Positions 32,702 to 41,314 of a stretch of DNA of 64,000 nt are shown here, in pieces. The position numbers and the translations under genes are program-made. Origin of the DNA: Methanohalophilus portucalensis (GTDB taxonomy: Archaea > Halobacteriota > Methanosarcinia > Methanosarcinales > Methanosarcinaceae). The notes under the pieces were generated by a model. It saw only the letters and a program-made list of their open reading frames with translations. It was not told where the DNA came from and did not search any database. Position 1 is the first letter of the stretch; every line of letters begins with the position of its first letter. The stretch lies in contig NZ_CP017881.1 of NCBI RefSeq assembly GCF_002761295.1, forward strand, positions 124,001 through 188,000, written 5' to 3'.

Positions 32702-33901
32702 TTAGCATCCCTCATCCAAATTTTCTTTATGCTCCACTCTGCAACACCCATCCCTGAATTTCAATTGTAAACTCTGCCCCTTCTCAATATCAATAATACC
32801 GGTTATGGTCCCTCCCTCATCGGACTGTGCCACACAGTAACCACGGTCAAGAGTATTAAGGGGACTTACGGCATTCAATCGTCCTGCAAGGGCTCCGAGT
32901 TCTGCAACTTTAGTTTGCATTATATATTCCGTTCTGGATGTCAGGCGATATGTCACTTCATCCAGATGTTGGGTGCGCTGGTTGAGCAGTTCCCTGTATC
33001 TATCGGGACTAATTCGGCCAGAAAGGTATTCAAGATGTTTTTTCTGGTTCAGAATACGGTTTTTGAGTGCAGACTCCATTCTCTGCCTGAGGCCATCGAC
33101 ATACTTTGCCATTTCTGTCCTGTCGGGCACTGCAATTTCTGCGGCTGCTGAGGGGGTAGGTGCACGCACATCTGCTGTAAAATCCGATATTGTGAAATCA
33201 GTTTCATGCCCCACCGCCGCTATAACCGGTAGTCTGGAATTGTAGATAGCACGTGCGACCTTTTCCTCATTGAATGGCCACAGGTCTTCAAGGGAACCCC
33301 CTCCCCTGCCGGCAATAATGAGGTCTGCATCTGTGCGATTGAGCAATTCCAGGGATCTTATAATGCTATCTGCGGATGCCTCTCCCTGGACAGTTGTCGG
33401 ACAGAGCAGGATATCTACAGGATAACGTCTCTGTAGTACATTCAGTATGTCGTGTATAGCTGCACCCGTGGCCGATGTGGCTACTCCTATCTTGCGGGGA
33501 TAAGTGGGGAGGGGCTTTTTATGTTCGGGAGCAAACAAACCCTCTTCTTCAAGTCTTATTTTGAGTTGTTCGAATGCTTTATACAATTCGCCCACACCAT
33601 CCGGGCGGATGTCCAGCGCCTGTAGCTGGTACTGTCCACGGACGGTGTAAACATTTACCGATCCAAAAACCAGCACTTTCATGTCCTTTTCAGGCTCAAA
33701 TTTTAATTTGCGGTTTGTGGAGCGAAAACTAACACAGCTTACCTGGCTTGATTCGTCCTTTATTGAAAAATAGTAATGCCCTGATCGGTGTTTTGTGAGG
33801 TTGGAAATCTCCCCTTCCACCCAGATATGCTGCAGGGCCTTTTCAGAAGTTAACACGTTTTTGATATAGTCGTTCAGCCCGGTTACAGTATATATGCCCA
33901 T
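32702..33901 (-). CDS. xseA: Exodeoxyribonuclease VII large subunit
   Basis: A 399-aa XseA: N-terminal OB fold (WVEGEISNLTKHRSGHYYFSIKDE), catalytic core with GVATSATGAAIHDILNVLQRR, IIAGRGGGSLEDLWPFN and AAVGHETDFTISDFTADVRAPTPSAAAEI, then a coiled-coil stalk and C-terminal GYCVAQSDEGG. All hallmark motifs are intact. ExoVII is bacterial; a few methanogens carry it, most likely by transfer. ATG start after GGGAGGATACG. Confidence 0.96.
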   Translation of the reverse strand: MGIYTVTGLNDYIKNVLTSEKALQHIWVEGEISNLTKHRSGHYYFSIKDESSQVSCVSFRSTNRKLKFEPEKDMKVLVFGSVNVYTVRGQYQLQALDIRPDGVGELYKAFEQLKIRLEEEGLFAPEHKKPLPTYPRKIGVATSATGAAIHDILNVLQRRYPVDILLCPTTVQGEASADSIIRSLELLNRTDADLIIAGRGGGSLEDLWPFNEEKVARAIYNSRLPVIAAVGHETDFTISDFTADVRAPTPSAAAEIAVPDRTEMAKYVDGLRQRMESALKNRILNQKKHLEYLSGRISPDRYRELLNQRTQHLDEVTYRLTSRTEYIMQTKVAELGALAGRLNAVSPLNTLDRGYCVAQSDEGGTITGIIDIEKGQSLQLKFRDGCCRVEHKENLDEGC

Positions 33902-34001
33902 CGTATCCTCCCCGATGGTATATGCAAATCATGCTATTATAAATTGGTGCAGGCAGGATGAAAGTATTTGGATATCTACAATATCCATAAAAGAGTAAAA
34001 T

Positions 34002-34022
34002 AAAGCAGTGATTAGCTGCTTT
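34002..34022 (-). terminator. Hairpin after the glutamate synthase operon
   Basis: AAAGCAG (34002-34008) and CTGCTTT (34016-34022) form a 7-bp stem; on the minus strand a T-rich tract (TATTTTACTCTTTTA) follows, a few bases after the FrhB-like gene stop. Confidence 0.55.
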
Positions 34023-34027
34023 TTAAT

Positions 34028-35029
34028 TCATTTTTGGTGTTTTTTATCCCTGTATTTTGTGACAACTGCAGGGTCGGCTTCATCTGTTGCAACGAGCCTG
34101 CCACTTTCAATAGCTCTGTCAACTGCCAGTTTACCCGTATCGCTGCGCACAATCAATGTTGTATACCCTGCCGGGCTTCCTACAGAACCTGCTGATATAT
34201 CAGCATACAGGGCATCGAAATCCTTACATATGTGACAACCTGGACGAATAGTATCTTCGATATCTTCCAGGGGAATGCTGATATCCTCATTCTTGAGTGT
34301 GACAACAAGTTTTCCCCGTACATCCATGCGTTCGATGTCCATTGGGTTGATCTGCAGTTCTGATTTGAGTTTGCCTTCCATGAGTTTTTCATAATCGAAA
34401 CTTTCTGTACAGAACAGGCCTATCACATATTTTATCGATTTTGCAAAGGGTCCAAGCAATTCATTGTCACTTTTACGCAACTTCTCCACTGCCCGGGCCG
34501 CACAGGGAAGGGCAACGATTGCTATGTTCTTGCACTTCTTCCCGATTACGGCTTCCTTGAGGGCTGCAAGCAGGGGAACCCACCAGTTATAGCGGCTTCC
34601 TGCACTGCTTATCAATGCCTCGCCGGACGTAATGACTGTGGATTTTGGTTTCAGGGTCCAGGGGTCTTCTGTTACAGTTACAACAGCATCAACAATACCT
34701 CTCTCCAGACTGTCATACAGAATCGCAGAAACCGCTCCTCCACTTTGCTTTCCCGAAATTTCGAAACCTGCCTTTGCAGCCATGTATTCTTCCCTGCAAC
34801 TGCTACTTTCGGGCATTTCTCCTTCTATGCGGGGGCATATGTCATAACATGCACCGCAGGGAACACCATCATTGGCATCCTTGCAGTAGCCATTGCTGGA
34901 AGGTTTTATGGATTCTTCTCCCTTCTTGAAATACAGAGCATCTGCAGGACATACAGCCACACAACCTCCGCATCCGCTGCAACGGTTTGTATCCCATACT
35001 TTTTCCTTAAGATCGAGGTAATTTGTCAT
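34028..35029 (-). CDS. FrhB/FdhB-family F420-binding protein linked to glutamate synthase
   Basis: A 333-aa protein with an N-terminal 2x[4Fe-4S]-type region (CSGCGGCVAVCPADAL, then CGACYDICPR) and the FrhB/FdhB domain with SGGAVSAIL and LPCAARAVEKLR, plus RPGCHICKDF. FrhB-family proteins bind FAD and exchange electrons with coenzyme F420. It is the last gene after gltB3 and overlaps its end region, and no GltD small subunit is present. I infer that it feeds F420H2 electrons to the glutamate synthase. ATG at 35029 with GGGAGTGAT upstream; the longer frame is not family-like. Confidence 0.85.
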   Translation of the reverse strand: MTNYLDLKEKVWDTNRCSGCGGCVAVCPADALYFKKGEESIKPSSNGYCKDANDGVPCGACYDICPRIEGEMPESSSCREEYMAAKAGFEISGKQSGGAVSAILYDSLERGIVDAVVTVTEDPWTLKPKSTVITSGEALISSAGSRYNWWVPLLAALKEAVIGKKCKNIAIVALPCAARAVEKLRKSDNELLGPFAKSIKYVIGLFCTESFDYEKLMEGKLKSELQINPMDIERMDVRGKLVVTLKNEDISIPLEDIEDTIRPGCHICKDFDALYADISAGSVGSPAGYTTLIVRSDTGKLAVDRAIESGRLVATDEADPAVVTKYRDKKHQK

Positions 35030-35033
35030 TATA

Positions 35034-35774
35034 TCACTCCCAGACATATTTGCCTGCAAAAGGCCTGCTGCTTGACGCGACGATTTTAGTGTATTTTGTA
35101 TCCAAGTATTTTTCCGGGTCAATTTCGAAATATTCGCAAAACTCTTCAATATAAGGACTTATCTTTTCCAGGTCCTCTTCTGTGAATTCCGTGATTTTGG
35201 CACCCACGCCAAGCTGTCTTTCTTTTAATTTGCCTCGAAGGATGATCTGGCCACCGTGAATTCCACTGCCAACACCTCTGCCTCCAAAAGTATTGCCACT
35301 CTTGCTCAGGACGATTATAACTCCCCCTGCCATGTATTCTCCCAGGAATGAGCAGGCATTGTCTCCAACAACCAGGATGGGTTTATGGTCTGCTCCATAT
35401 TCCTTCATATGGATGCCTCCTCTGTAGCCTATATCATCTCTCACGAAAACTTTGCCGCCTCTCATGCTGTGGGCCACGGCATCTCCTGCACTGCCATGAA
35501 TAACGATCTTTCCGTTATCCATTGTATTGCCGGGTGCATGGTCGCAGTTGCCTTTTACGATACAGGTGGGGCCGTTCATAAACATTCCAAGGTCGCCACC
35601 CGGAACGCCGTTGATCCGGATGGTAACTTCCCCCTTCAGCCCGTCTGCTATGAATCGCTGGCCAAGTACATTATCCACGATAATCTCAGTAGCACCCTCT
35701 GAAACAGCTCTGCGTATCTGCTGATTCAGGGGTGTGTAATGGAGTCCTCTTGCATCTATGCGTACTGGTTCCAT
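35034..35774 (-). CDS. Archaeal glutamate synthase, GXGXG subunit
   Basis: A 246-aa beta-helix protein (VTIRINGVPGGDLGMFMNGPTCIVKGNCDHAPGN and onward), corresponding to the C-terminal GXGXG domain of bacterial GltB (often named GltB3 or domain 3). In the bacterial enzyme this domain holds the ammonia tunnel parts together. ATG follows GGGGGCC and lies four bases after the gltB2 stop, so it is in the same operon. Conserved H-A-P-G-N and GGRGVGSGIHGG motifs are present. Confidence 0.93.
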   Translation of the reverse strand: MEPVRIDARGLHYTPLNQQIRRAVSEGATEIIVDNVLGQRFIADGLKGEVTIRINGVPGGDLGMFMNGPTCIVKGNCDHAPGNTMDNGKIVIHGSAGDAVAHSMRGGKVFVRDDIGYRGGIHMKEYGADHKPILVVGDNACSFLGEYMAGGVIIVLSKSGNTFGGRGVGSGIHGGQIILRGKLKERQLGVGAKITEFTEEDLEKISPYIEEFCEYFEIDPEKYLDTKYTKIVASSSRPFAGKYVWE

Positions 35775-35778
35775 TTGA

Positions 35779-37293
35779 TCAGGCCCCCACAGGCTTTACC
35801 TGCAACACATCCAGGGTACCTTCATCCAGCATATATCCCCGCAGCCTGCTACGATTACCTCTCAGGCTTTCTATACTGTTTATTCCGGCTGCACCCATGA
35901 GTTCACTGAGCTCCAGGGTCCAGGAGTTGATTAGATTTGCAACATGTTCGGACTCAACTTCCGGATCGAGCCGGCTGACAAGATCTTCCCTCTGGGTGGC
36001 AATTCCCCAGGGACACAAACCGCGGTAACAGTTCCCACAAACCCGGCATCCCATTGAAATCAGGGCTGCGGTTCCGATATAAACTGCGTCTGCACCAAGG
36101 GCTATGGATTTGGCAATATCTGCACTGTTGCGAATTCCTCCACTGGCAATAACCGATACCTTGTTACGGATGCCCTGATCGTTTAGTTTCTGATCGACAC
36201 TGGCAATCGCTGCCTCGATAGGTATGCCTACATTGTCCCTGAAGACTTTCGGAGATGCCCCGGTGCCTCCACGGAAACCGTCTATGACCACTGCATCTGC
36301 AGAAGATCTTGCAATACCAGCCGCCACAGCTGCGACATTATGCACAGCTGCGATCTTCACGAAAACCGGTTTTTTCCATTCGGTTGCTTCCTTGAGGCCT
36401 CTTACCAGCTGTGCCAGGTCCTCTATGCTGTAGATGTCATGGTGGGGGGCGGGGCTTATCGCATCGCTGCCTGCAGGTATCATTCGTGTGCATGAAACAT
36501 CCGTGCACACCTTCTCACCGGGCAGGTGTCCACCGATACCGGGTTTTGCTCCCTGGCCAATCTTGATCTCGATGGCGGCTCCCCTATCAAGGTAATTAAT
36601 ATCCACACCGAACCTTCCGGAGGCCACCTGTACTATCATATTATCCTGATATGGATAAATGTCCTTATGCAGGCCGCCTTCCCCGGTTCCCATATATGTG
36701 CCGGTTTTGGCTGCTGCCTTTGCAAGACTTAACTGGGCATTGAGGCTGATAGCCCCATAACTCATATGTCCGATCATTATCGGTGTCTGCAATTCAAGGT
36801 TTGGGGATAGTTTTGTATTGAGTTCAATTTCCCCGTTTTCCTGCTTTCTTATATCAAGTTTTGAAGGTTTTTGCCCCAGGTAGGTACGTAATTCCATAGG
36901 CTCACGCAGGGGGTCTATACTCGGATTGGTTACCTGGCATGCATCCAGCACCAACCTGTCATAGATTATAGGATAATCCTTGGCATTTCCCATTCCCGCC
37001 AGGACAATCCTGCCACTTCGTGACTGGTTTATGACATCTTCCCGGGCTTCCGGAGTCCACAGGGGATGGCTGCGGTAATCAACAGGTCGTTCACTGAGAT
37101 TGATGGCATCACGCGGACACATTGAAATGCAACGGTGGCACGCTGTACACTTGCGTGAATCGATCAGGATATTTCCGTCATCCTCTTCCCGGAATACACC
37201 ATAGGAACAATTATCCACACATCTCATACATTGCATACATTGCTGCCTGTCGATCTGTATACGGTATTTCAGGGGTACGCTGCCCAGGCTCAT
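35779..37293 (-). CDS. Archaeal glutamate synthase, FMN-binding catalytic subunit with ferredoxin domain
   Basis: A 504-aa protein. The N-terminus has two 4Fe-4S motifs (CMQCMRCVDNC and CTACHRCISMC). The central and C-terminal part is the FMN-binding synthase barrel with GHMSYGAISLN, GTGEGGLH, KIGQGAKPGIGGHLPG, GGTGASP and the 3Fe-4S motif CRVCGNCYRGLCPWG. It makes glutamate from 2-oxoglutarate and the ammonia released by the amidotransferase subunit. Start ATG overlaps the gltB1 stop (ATGA), with GGGAGGG upstream. Corresponds to the archaeal GltB domain 2 protein. Confidence 0.95.
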   Translation of the reverse strand: MSLGSVPLKYRIQIDRQQCMQCMRCVDNCSYGVFREEDDGNILIDSRKCTACHRCISMCPRDAINLSERPVDYRSHPLWTPEAREDVINQSRSGRIVLAGMGNAKDYPIIYDRLVLDACQVTNPSIDPLREPMELRTYLGQKPSKLDIRKQENGEIELNTKLSPNLELQTPIMIGHMSYGAISLNAQLSLAKAAAKTGTYMGTGEGGLHKDIYPYQDNMIVQVASGRFGVDINYLDRGAAIEIKIGQGAKPGIGGHLPGEKVCTDVSCTRMIPAGSDAISPAPHHDIYSIEDLAQLVRGLKEATEWKKPVFVKIAAVHNVAAVAAGIARSSADAVVIDGFRGGTGASPKVFRDNVGIPIEAAIASVDQKLNDQGIRNKVSVIASGGIRNSADIAKSIALGADAVYIGTAALISMGCRVCGNCYRGLCPWGIATQREDLVSRLDPEVESEHVANLINSWTLELSELMGAAGINSIESLRGNRSRLRGYMLDEGTLDVLQVKPVGA

Positions 37294-38345
37294 GTTACAA
37301 CCCTCCCGATCACCGGTTCACCAGCACCCGGCATGTGGATATCCTCCACCTGGGGGTCCATGGTCCGGATTGCAGCTTCCTCGCTGGATATGTATAATCT
37401 TGAACCGTGTTCTCCCACTACCAGTGGCCTGAGTTTTATCCTGTCAGTGAACCCTACTATGCCATTATGGGTGGCCACAACTATTGCGAAGGGGCCATTC
37501 ATGAGAGCCGGGCCATAGGTCAGGCGAATTGCTTTGTTGAGTTCACGCTCTTTATCATTCATTTCATCGATCTCATCCCAGAAGGGTGGAGCCATTGCTT
37601 TTACAATGATCTCTGATGGCAATTCGTGATGTCTGCCGAGCAGGTCGAACAGGTATGCAACAACCTCGGTATCGGTAAACATTGTACACTGGTAACCATT
37701 ACTTTCCACATATCTCTGGTTGGTCCCGTAGGAAGTGATTTCCCCGTTGTGCACCACCGACCAGTTAAGCAGGTTAAAGGGATGTGCTCCTCCCCACCAT
37801 CCCGGGGTGTTAGTAGGATAACGGTTATGTGCCAGCCAGATATAGCCTTCATATTCATCAATTTTGTAAAAATTTGCCACATCTTCAGGCCACCCGGCGG
37901 CCTTGAATACTCCCATATTTTTCCCGGAGGAAAAAACCAGGGCTCCCTCGATTGTGGATGAATTAATTTCCATGACCAGATATTTGACGATATCTTCATC
38001 CGGTGTTAGACTTCCGGTCATAAGATCAGTATAGGGTTTGAAGAAGTATCTCCAGGGAACATGACTCCTTTTCAGGTTGGGTTGTTCCTTTGTAGGAATT
38101 TCTTCCTGATGGACGACGCGTCCCCACTTCTGGATGATATCATCAACTTTTGATTTTGGTTCTACAAGATTATCAAAGAATATGTGCAGGGCATAACAGT
38201 CTTCAAAATCGGGGTATATGCCATATGCAGCATAACCTGCGCCTTCACCACTGCCACGCTCATTCATAAGGCTGAGGGCTTCTTTGATTCCCGAACCATT
38301 CATTTTTTGTTTTTGTCTGTCAATAACTCCTATTATCCCGCACAT
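37290..38345 (-). CDS. Archaeal glutamate synthase, glutaminase (class II amidotransferase) subunit
   Basis: A 351-aa class II glutamine amidotransferase. Translation from ATG at 38345 yields N-terminal Met-Cys-Gly-Ile-Ile-Gly; removal of Met exposes the catalytic Cys. AAGGTG six bases upstream supports this start against a much longer frame. HNRYPTNTPGWWGGAHPFNLLNWSVVHNGEI carries the glutamine-binding residues. It releases ammonia for the FMN subunit. A TATA box lies in front, so the glt genes have their own promoter downstream of glnA. Confidence 0.93.
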   Translation of the reverse strand: MCGIIGVIDRQKQKMNGSGIKEALSLMNERGSGEGAGYAAYGIYPDFEDCYALHIFFDNLVEPKSKVDDIIQKWGRVVHQEEIPTKEQPNLKRSHVPWRYFFKPYTDLMTGSLTPDEDIVKYLVMEINSSTIEGALVFSSGKNMGVFKAAGWPEDVANFYKIDEYEGYIWLAHNRYPTNTPGWWGGAHPFNLLNWSVVHNGEITSYGTNQRYVESNGYQCTMFTDTEVVAYLFDLLGRHHELPSEIIVKAMAPPFWDEIDEMNDKERELNKAIRLTYGPALMNGPFAIVVATHNGIVGFTDRIKLRPLVVGEHGSRLYISSEEAAIRTMDPQVEDIHMPGAGEPVIGRVVT

Positions 38346-38371
38346 CGGCATCACCTTGTTATGATATGTAA

Positions 38372-38380
38372 AAGTGTGTA
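38372..38380 (-). promoter_or_regulatory. Internal promoter (TATA) for the glt genes
   Basis: CTTTATACA on the minus strand lies about 30-35 bp before the gltB1 start and just after a terminator-like hairpin behind glnA. Confidence 0.45.
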
Positions 38381-38396
38381 TAAAGTGTATGTATCT

Positions 38397-38430
38397 AAAA
38401 AAATTTGGGCGGGACTTCTTGTGAAATCCC
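38397..38430 (-). terminator. glnA terminator hairpin with T-tract
   Basis: On the minus strand GGGATTT and AAGTCCC pair (7 bp with one G-T) around loop CACAAG, positions 38411-38430, and a run of seven T follows after GCCCAAA (38397-38403). It is placed directly after the glnA stop. Confidence 0.6.
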
Positions 38431-38433
38431 TGC

Positions 38434-39780
38434 TTAAAGGACGCTAAGGTAGGTATCCAGTTCCCACTGGTGTACCCGCGCCTTATAATCATCCCATTCC
38501 TTATTCTTGGCACAGAGATAGTTGTTGAAAAGGTGGTCACCCACGGTCTTTTTAACAAATTCACTGCCTGCCATCTCGTCTATCGCTTCCTTGAGGCTTC
38601 CTGGCAGAGAATTGATTCCCATATCTTCCCTCTCCTGTCCGGAAAGGTTGAAGATATTGTGGGTTACTGCTTCTCCGGGATCGGTTTTGTTCTTGATCCC
38701 ATCCAGGCCTGCAGAAAGCATGGTTGCAAAGGCAAGATATGGATTACATGCCGGATCAGGACATCTGAGCTCTACCCTTGTACCCTTGCCCCTGGTTGAA
38801 GGGATGCGTATCAGGGAACTGCGGTTACTGTCCGACCAGGTTATGTAGATGGGCGCTTCATATCCTGGTACGAGTCTTTTGTAAGAGTTGACAGTTGGGT
38901 TGGTTATTGCCGCAAATTCCTTGATATGTTCCAGCAGTCCGCCAGTGTAATACCTGGCTATGTCGGATAGCTGGTTTGGAGTATTCGGATCAAAGAATAC
39001 GTTTTCGCCATCCTGTGACATCAGGGATTGATTGGCATGCATTCCTGAGCCGTTTACACCGTAGAGTGGTTTCGGCATGAAGGTTGCATAGTAACCGTGG
39101 TGGTTTGCTATGGATTTGACCACATACCTGAATGTGATTACATTATCAGCTGTAGTAAGGGCATCCGAGAACCTGAAATCGATCTCGTGCTGTGAGGGGG
39201 CAACTTCGTGGTGTGATGCCTCGAGTTTGAATCCCATGTGTTCCAGGGCATAGTCAATTTCCCTGCGCACATCCTGGGCCATGTCCAGGGGTGCAAAGTC
39301 GAAGTAACCGCCTTTATCGGTAAGTTCGGTTGTGGGATTGCCTTCACTATCCTGTTTGAACAGGAAGAATTCAAGTTCCGGTCCCACGTTCATGGAATAT
39401 CCCATGTCCTGGGCTTCCTTTAGGGTCTTTTTGAGAATGTAACGTGGATCTCCTTCGAAGGGTTTGCCATCCGGCAACTTTACATCACCTATTATACGCG
39501 CAACAGCTCCTTCGGTTGGTCTCCAGGGCAGGATACGGAATGTTGAAGGGTCGGGCATTAACATCATGTCCGATTCCTCAATGCGGGTGAATCCTTCGAT
39601 TGAAGATCCATCGAACATCACTCCTTCATCGAATACCTCATCGAGGTCCTCAGAAGGAATTGCCCAGCTCTTGATAATTCCCATTGTGTCGGTGAACTGG
39701 GTACGTATAAACTTCACATCATTTTCGACGACCGCTTCAAGTACGTCTTCTTTGGTCTGTATCTCTGGCTTATTTTTCAT
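38434..39780 (-). CDS. glnA: Glutamine synthetase type I
   Basis: A 448-aa GlnA with FDGSSIEGFTRIEESDM (near residue 60), the ATP/metal region GPELEFFLF, HHEVAPSQHEIDF, NGSGMHANQSL and the C-terminal substrate-binding part SDSNRSSLIRIPSTRG and EFVKKTVGDHLFNNY. It makes glutamine from glutamate and ammonia. GTG nine bases before the chosen ATG belongs to the ribosome binding site AGGTGA. The promoter carries an NrpR-like box. Type I-alpha length. Adenylylation loop features are not evident. Confidence 0.97.
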   Translation of the reverse strand: MKNKPEIQTKEDVLEAVVENDVKFIRTQFTDTMGIIKSWAIPSEDLDEVFDEGVMFDGSSIEGFTRIEESDMMLMPDPSTFRILPWRPTEGAVARIIGDVKLPDGKPFEGDPRYILKKTLKEAQDMGYSMNVGPELEFFLFKQDSEGNPTTELTDKGGYFDFAPLDMAQDVRREIDYALEHMGFKLEASHHEVAPSQHEIDFRFSDALTTADNVITFRYVVKSIANHHGYYATFMPKPLYGVNGSGMHANQSLMSQDGENVFFDPNTPNQLSDIARYYTGGLLEHIKEFAAITNPTVNSYKRLVPGYEAPIYITWSDSNRSSLIRIPSTRGKGTRVELRCPDPACNPYLAFATMLSAGLDGIKNKTDPGEAVTHNIFNLSGQEREDMGINSLPGSLKEAIDEMAGSEFVKKTVGDHLFNNYLCAKNKEWDDYKARVHQWELDTYLSVL

Positions 39781-39804
39781 TTCTCTCACCTTTCACAGGA
39801 AGGC

Positions 39805-39818
39805 AGTAACCACTTACC
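39805..39818 (-). promoter_or_regulatory. NrpR-like operator at the glnA start site
   Basis: The minus strand reads GGTAAGTGGTTACT, which matches the Methanosarcina NrpR site GGTA-N6-TACC at all but the last base; GTAA-N4-TTAC is a perfect core. It lies about 25 bp downstream of the TATA box TTTATATAAT (39828-39837), i.e. over the probable transcription start. Repression by NrpR under nitrogen sufficiency is inferred. Confidence 0.5.
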
Positions 39819-39826
39819 TTGTTAAT

Positions 39827-39837
39827 ATTATATAAAA
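39827..39837 (-). promoter_or_regulatory. TATA box of glnA
   Basis: TTTTATATAAT on the minus strand lies about 50 bp upstream of the glnA start codon, followed by the NrpR-like box. Confidence 0.6.
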
Positions 39838-39941
39838 CATTTGGTAATGACATTTTATTGTAAAAAATCAAACCGAAATTACAGGAAATGCCTCATCTTT
39901 ATAACAAATGAAAATCTACTTTCAGGTAGGTGAATATAATA

Positions 39942-40427
39942 ATGACACTGGCTCCTTCAATTGAGGAGGTTATAGAGGATTTCAATGTCCTGAAATGTAT
40001 GCAGTGTGGCGTATGCAGTGGGAGTTGTCCCTCTGGCAGGCAGGCCAGTCTGAATGTCAGGCGACTTGTACGTAAGATCGGAAGGGATCATGAAGCCATC
40101 TGCGATGAATCTCTCTGGATGTGCACGACGTGCTACAACTGTCAGGAGAGATGTCCCAGGGGTATTGCAATTGTGGATGCCATACTTGCTGTGCGAAGTA
40201 TTGCTGCCCATGAGGGGCTGATTCTGGAGCGACACAGGCATGTGGCCAATCTGCTTCAGGAACATGGCCACGCTGTCCCTATTGATGACACTCGCAAAGA
40301 AAAACGCATACAATTGGGCCTGAACTCCCTGCCTTCAACGGTCCACAGCCATGCCGATGATCTGGAAGATGTAAAGTGCCTGCTTGCAAGTTGTGGCTTC
40401 GGGGAAATTACAGGGAGGAAAGAATGA
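39942..40427 (+). CDS. hdrC: Heterodisulfide reductase subunit C
   Basis: A 161-aa iron-sulfur protein with two 4Fe-4S motifs: CMQCGVCSGSCPSG and CTTCYNCQERCPRG. HdrC links the flavin subunit HdrA to HdrB in the soluble HdrABC complex that reduces the CoM-S-S-CoB heterodisulfide with electron bifurcation. ATG is chosen because AGGTGA lies 8 nt before it; the GTG four codons earlier lies inside that site. hdrB overlaps the end (ATGA). No hdrA is in the window. Confidence 0.92.
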   Translation: MTLAPSIEEVIEDFNVLKCMQCGVCSGSCPSGRQASLNVRRLVRKIGRDHEAICDESLWMCTTCYNCQERCPRGIAIVDAILAVRSIAAHEGLILERHRHVANLLQEHGHAVPIDDTRKEKRIQLGLNSLPSTVHSHADDLEDVKCLLASCGFGEITGRKE

Positions 40428-41314
40428 TGAGAATATCCCTGTTCCTGGGCTGTCTTGTGCCCAACCGCTATCCTGGAATCGAAAAAGCCACAGGTATTTG
40501 CCTTGAAACCCTGGGTATCGACTGGAAAGAGCTGGAAGGTGCATCCTGCTGCCCGGCACCCGGTGTATTCCGCTCGTTCGATGAGCCCACTTGGCTGGCC
40601 CTGGCTTCCAGGAACATCACCTTGTCGGAAAAGGATGAGAGGGATGTCCTGACAATCTGTAACGGTTGTTATGGGTCCCTGGCAGATGCCAATCTCAAAC
40701 TGAAAAACAACCCTGCTCTGAAAGAGCAGACCAACAGCCACCTGTCACAAATAGGTCATCATTTTGACGGTACCATTGATGTACGCCATATCATCGAATT
40801 CCTGTATTCTGAAATCGGTGTGCAAAAAATAAAAGAAAAAATAGTCAGGCCCCTAGATCTGAAAGTGGCCGTCCATTACGGCTGTCATATGCTCAAACCT
40901 TCATCAAGCAGAGCTACTGCCAGTGTTGAGCGCCCTTCTGTTTTTGATGAACTGGTGGAAGCGCTGGGCTGTACAAGTGTGGATTATCCCGATAAGATGG
41001 AATGCTGCGGTGCCGGTGGAGGTGTCAGGTCAGCCCTGGGTGAAACGGCCCTTGCAATCACCGAACACAAACTGGGTAAGATTGAAGAGGCAGGCGTAGA
41101 TTGCATAGTGGAAGCGTGTCCTTTCTGTCACATGCAGTTTGATGCGGGACAGGTATCCCTCGCAGGCAAAGGCAGGGAATTCGGCATTCCCGTAATTCAC
41201 TATTCCCAGTTGCTGGCCCTCTCGCTGGGCTATTCTGCAGAGGATGTCGGCATAAATCTCAATGAAATGGATTGTTCGGATTTCTGTAATTTACTTGGTA
41301 ATAAAAAAGACTGA
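40424..41314 (+). CDS. hdrB: Heterodisulfide reductase subunit B
   Basis: A 296-aa protein with two CCG domains. The first shows SLFLGCLVPNRYPG, then ASCCPAPG and ICNGCYG; the second shows HYGCHMLKPS, ECCGAGGG and EACPFCHMQF. These cysteines bind the two non-cubane 4Fe-4S clusters that cleave the heterodisulfide of coenzymes M and B. GGGAGGA precedes two tandem ATGs; I chose the first, which overlaps the hdrC stop. It is cotranscribed with hdrC and ends in a hairpin. Confidence 0.93.
   Translation: MMRISLFLGCLVPNRYPGIEKATGICLETLGIDWKELEGASCCPAPGVFRSFDEPTWLALASRNITLSEKDERDVLTICNGCYGSLADANLKLKNNPALKEQTNSHLSQIGHHFDGTIDVRHIIEFLYSEIGVQKIKEKIVRPLDLKVAVHYGCHMLKPSSSRATASVERPSVFDELVEALGCTSVDYPDKMECCGAGGGVRSALGETALAITEHKLGKIEEAGVDCIVEACPFCHMQFDAGQVSLAGKGREFGIPVIHYSQLLALSLGYSAEDVGINLNEMDCSDFCNLLGNKKD

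Noticed and set aside
35030-35149. Upstream extension of the FrhB-like gene
   Set aside because: The longest frame adds 40 residues inside gltB3; the family starts near the first Fe-S motif and GGGAGTGAT precedes ATG at 35029.
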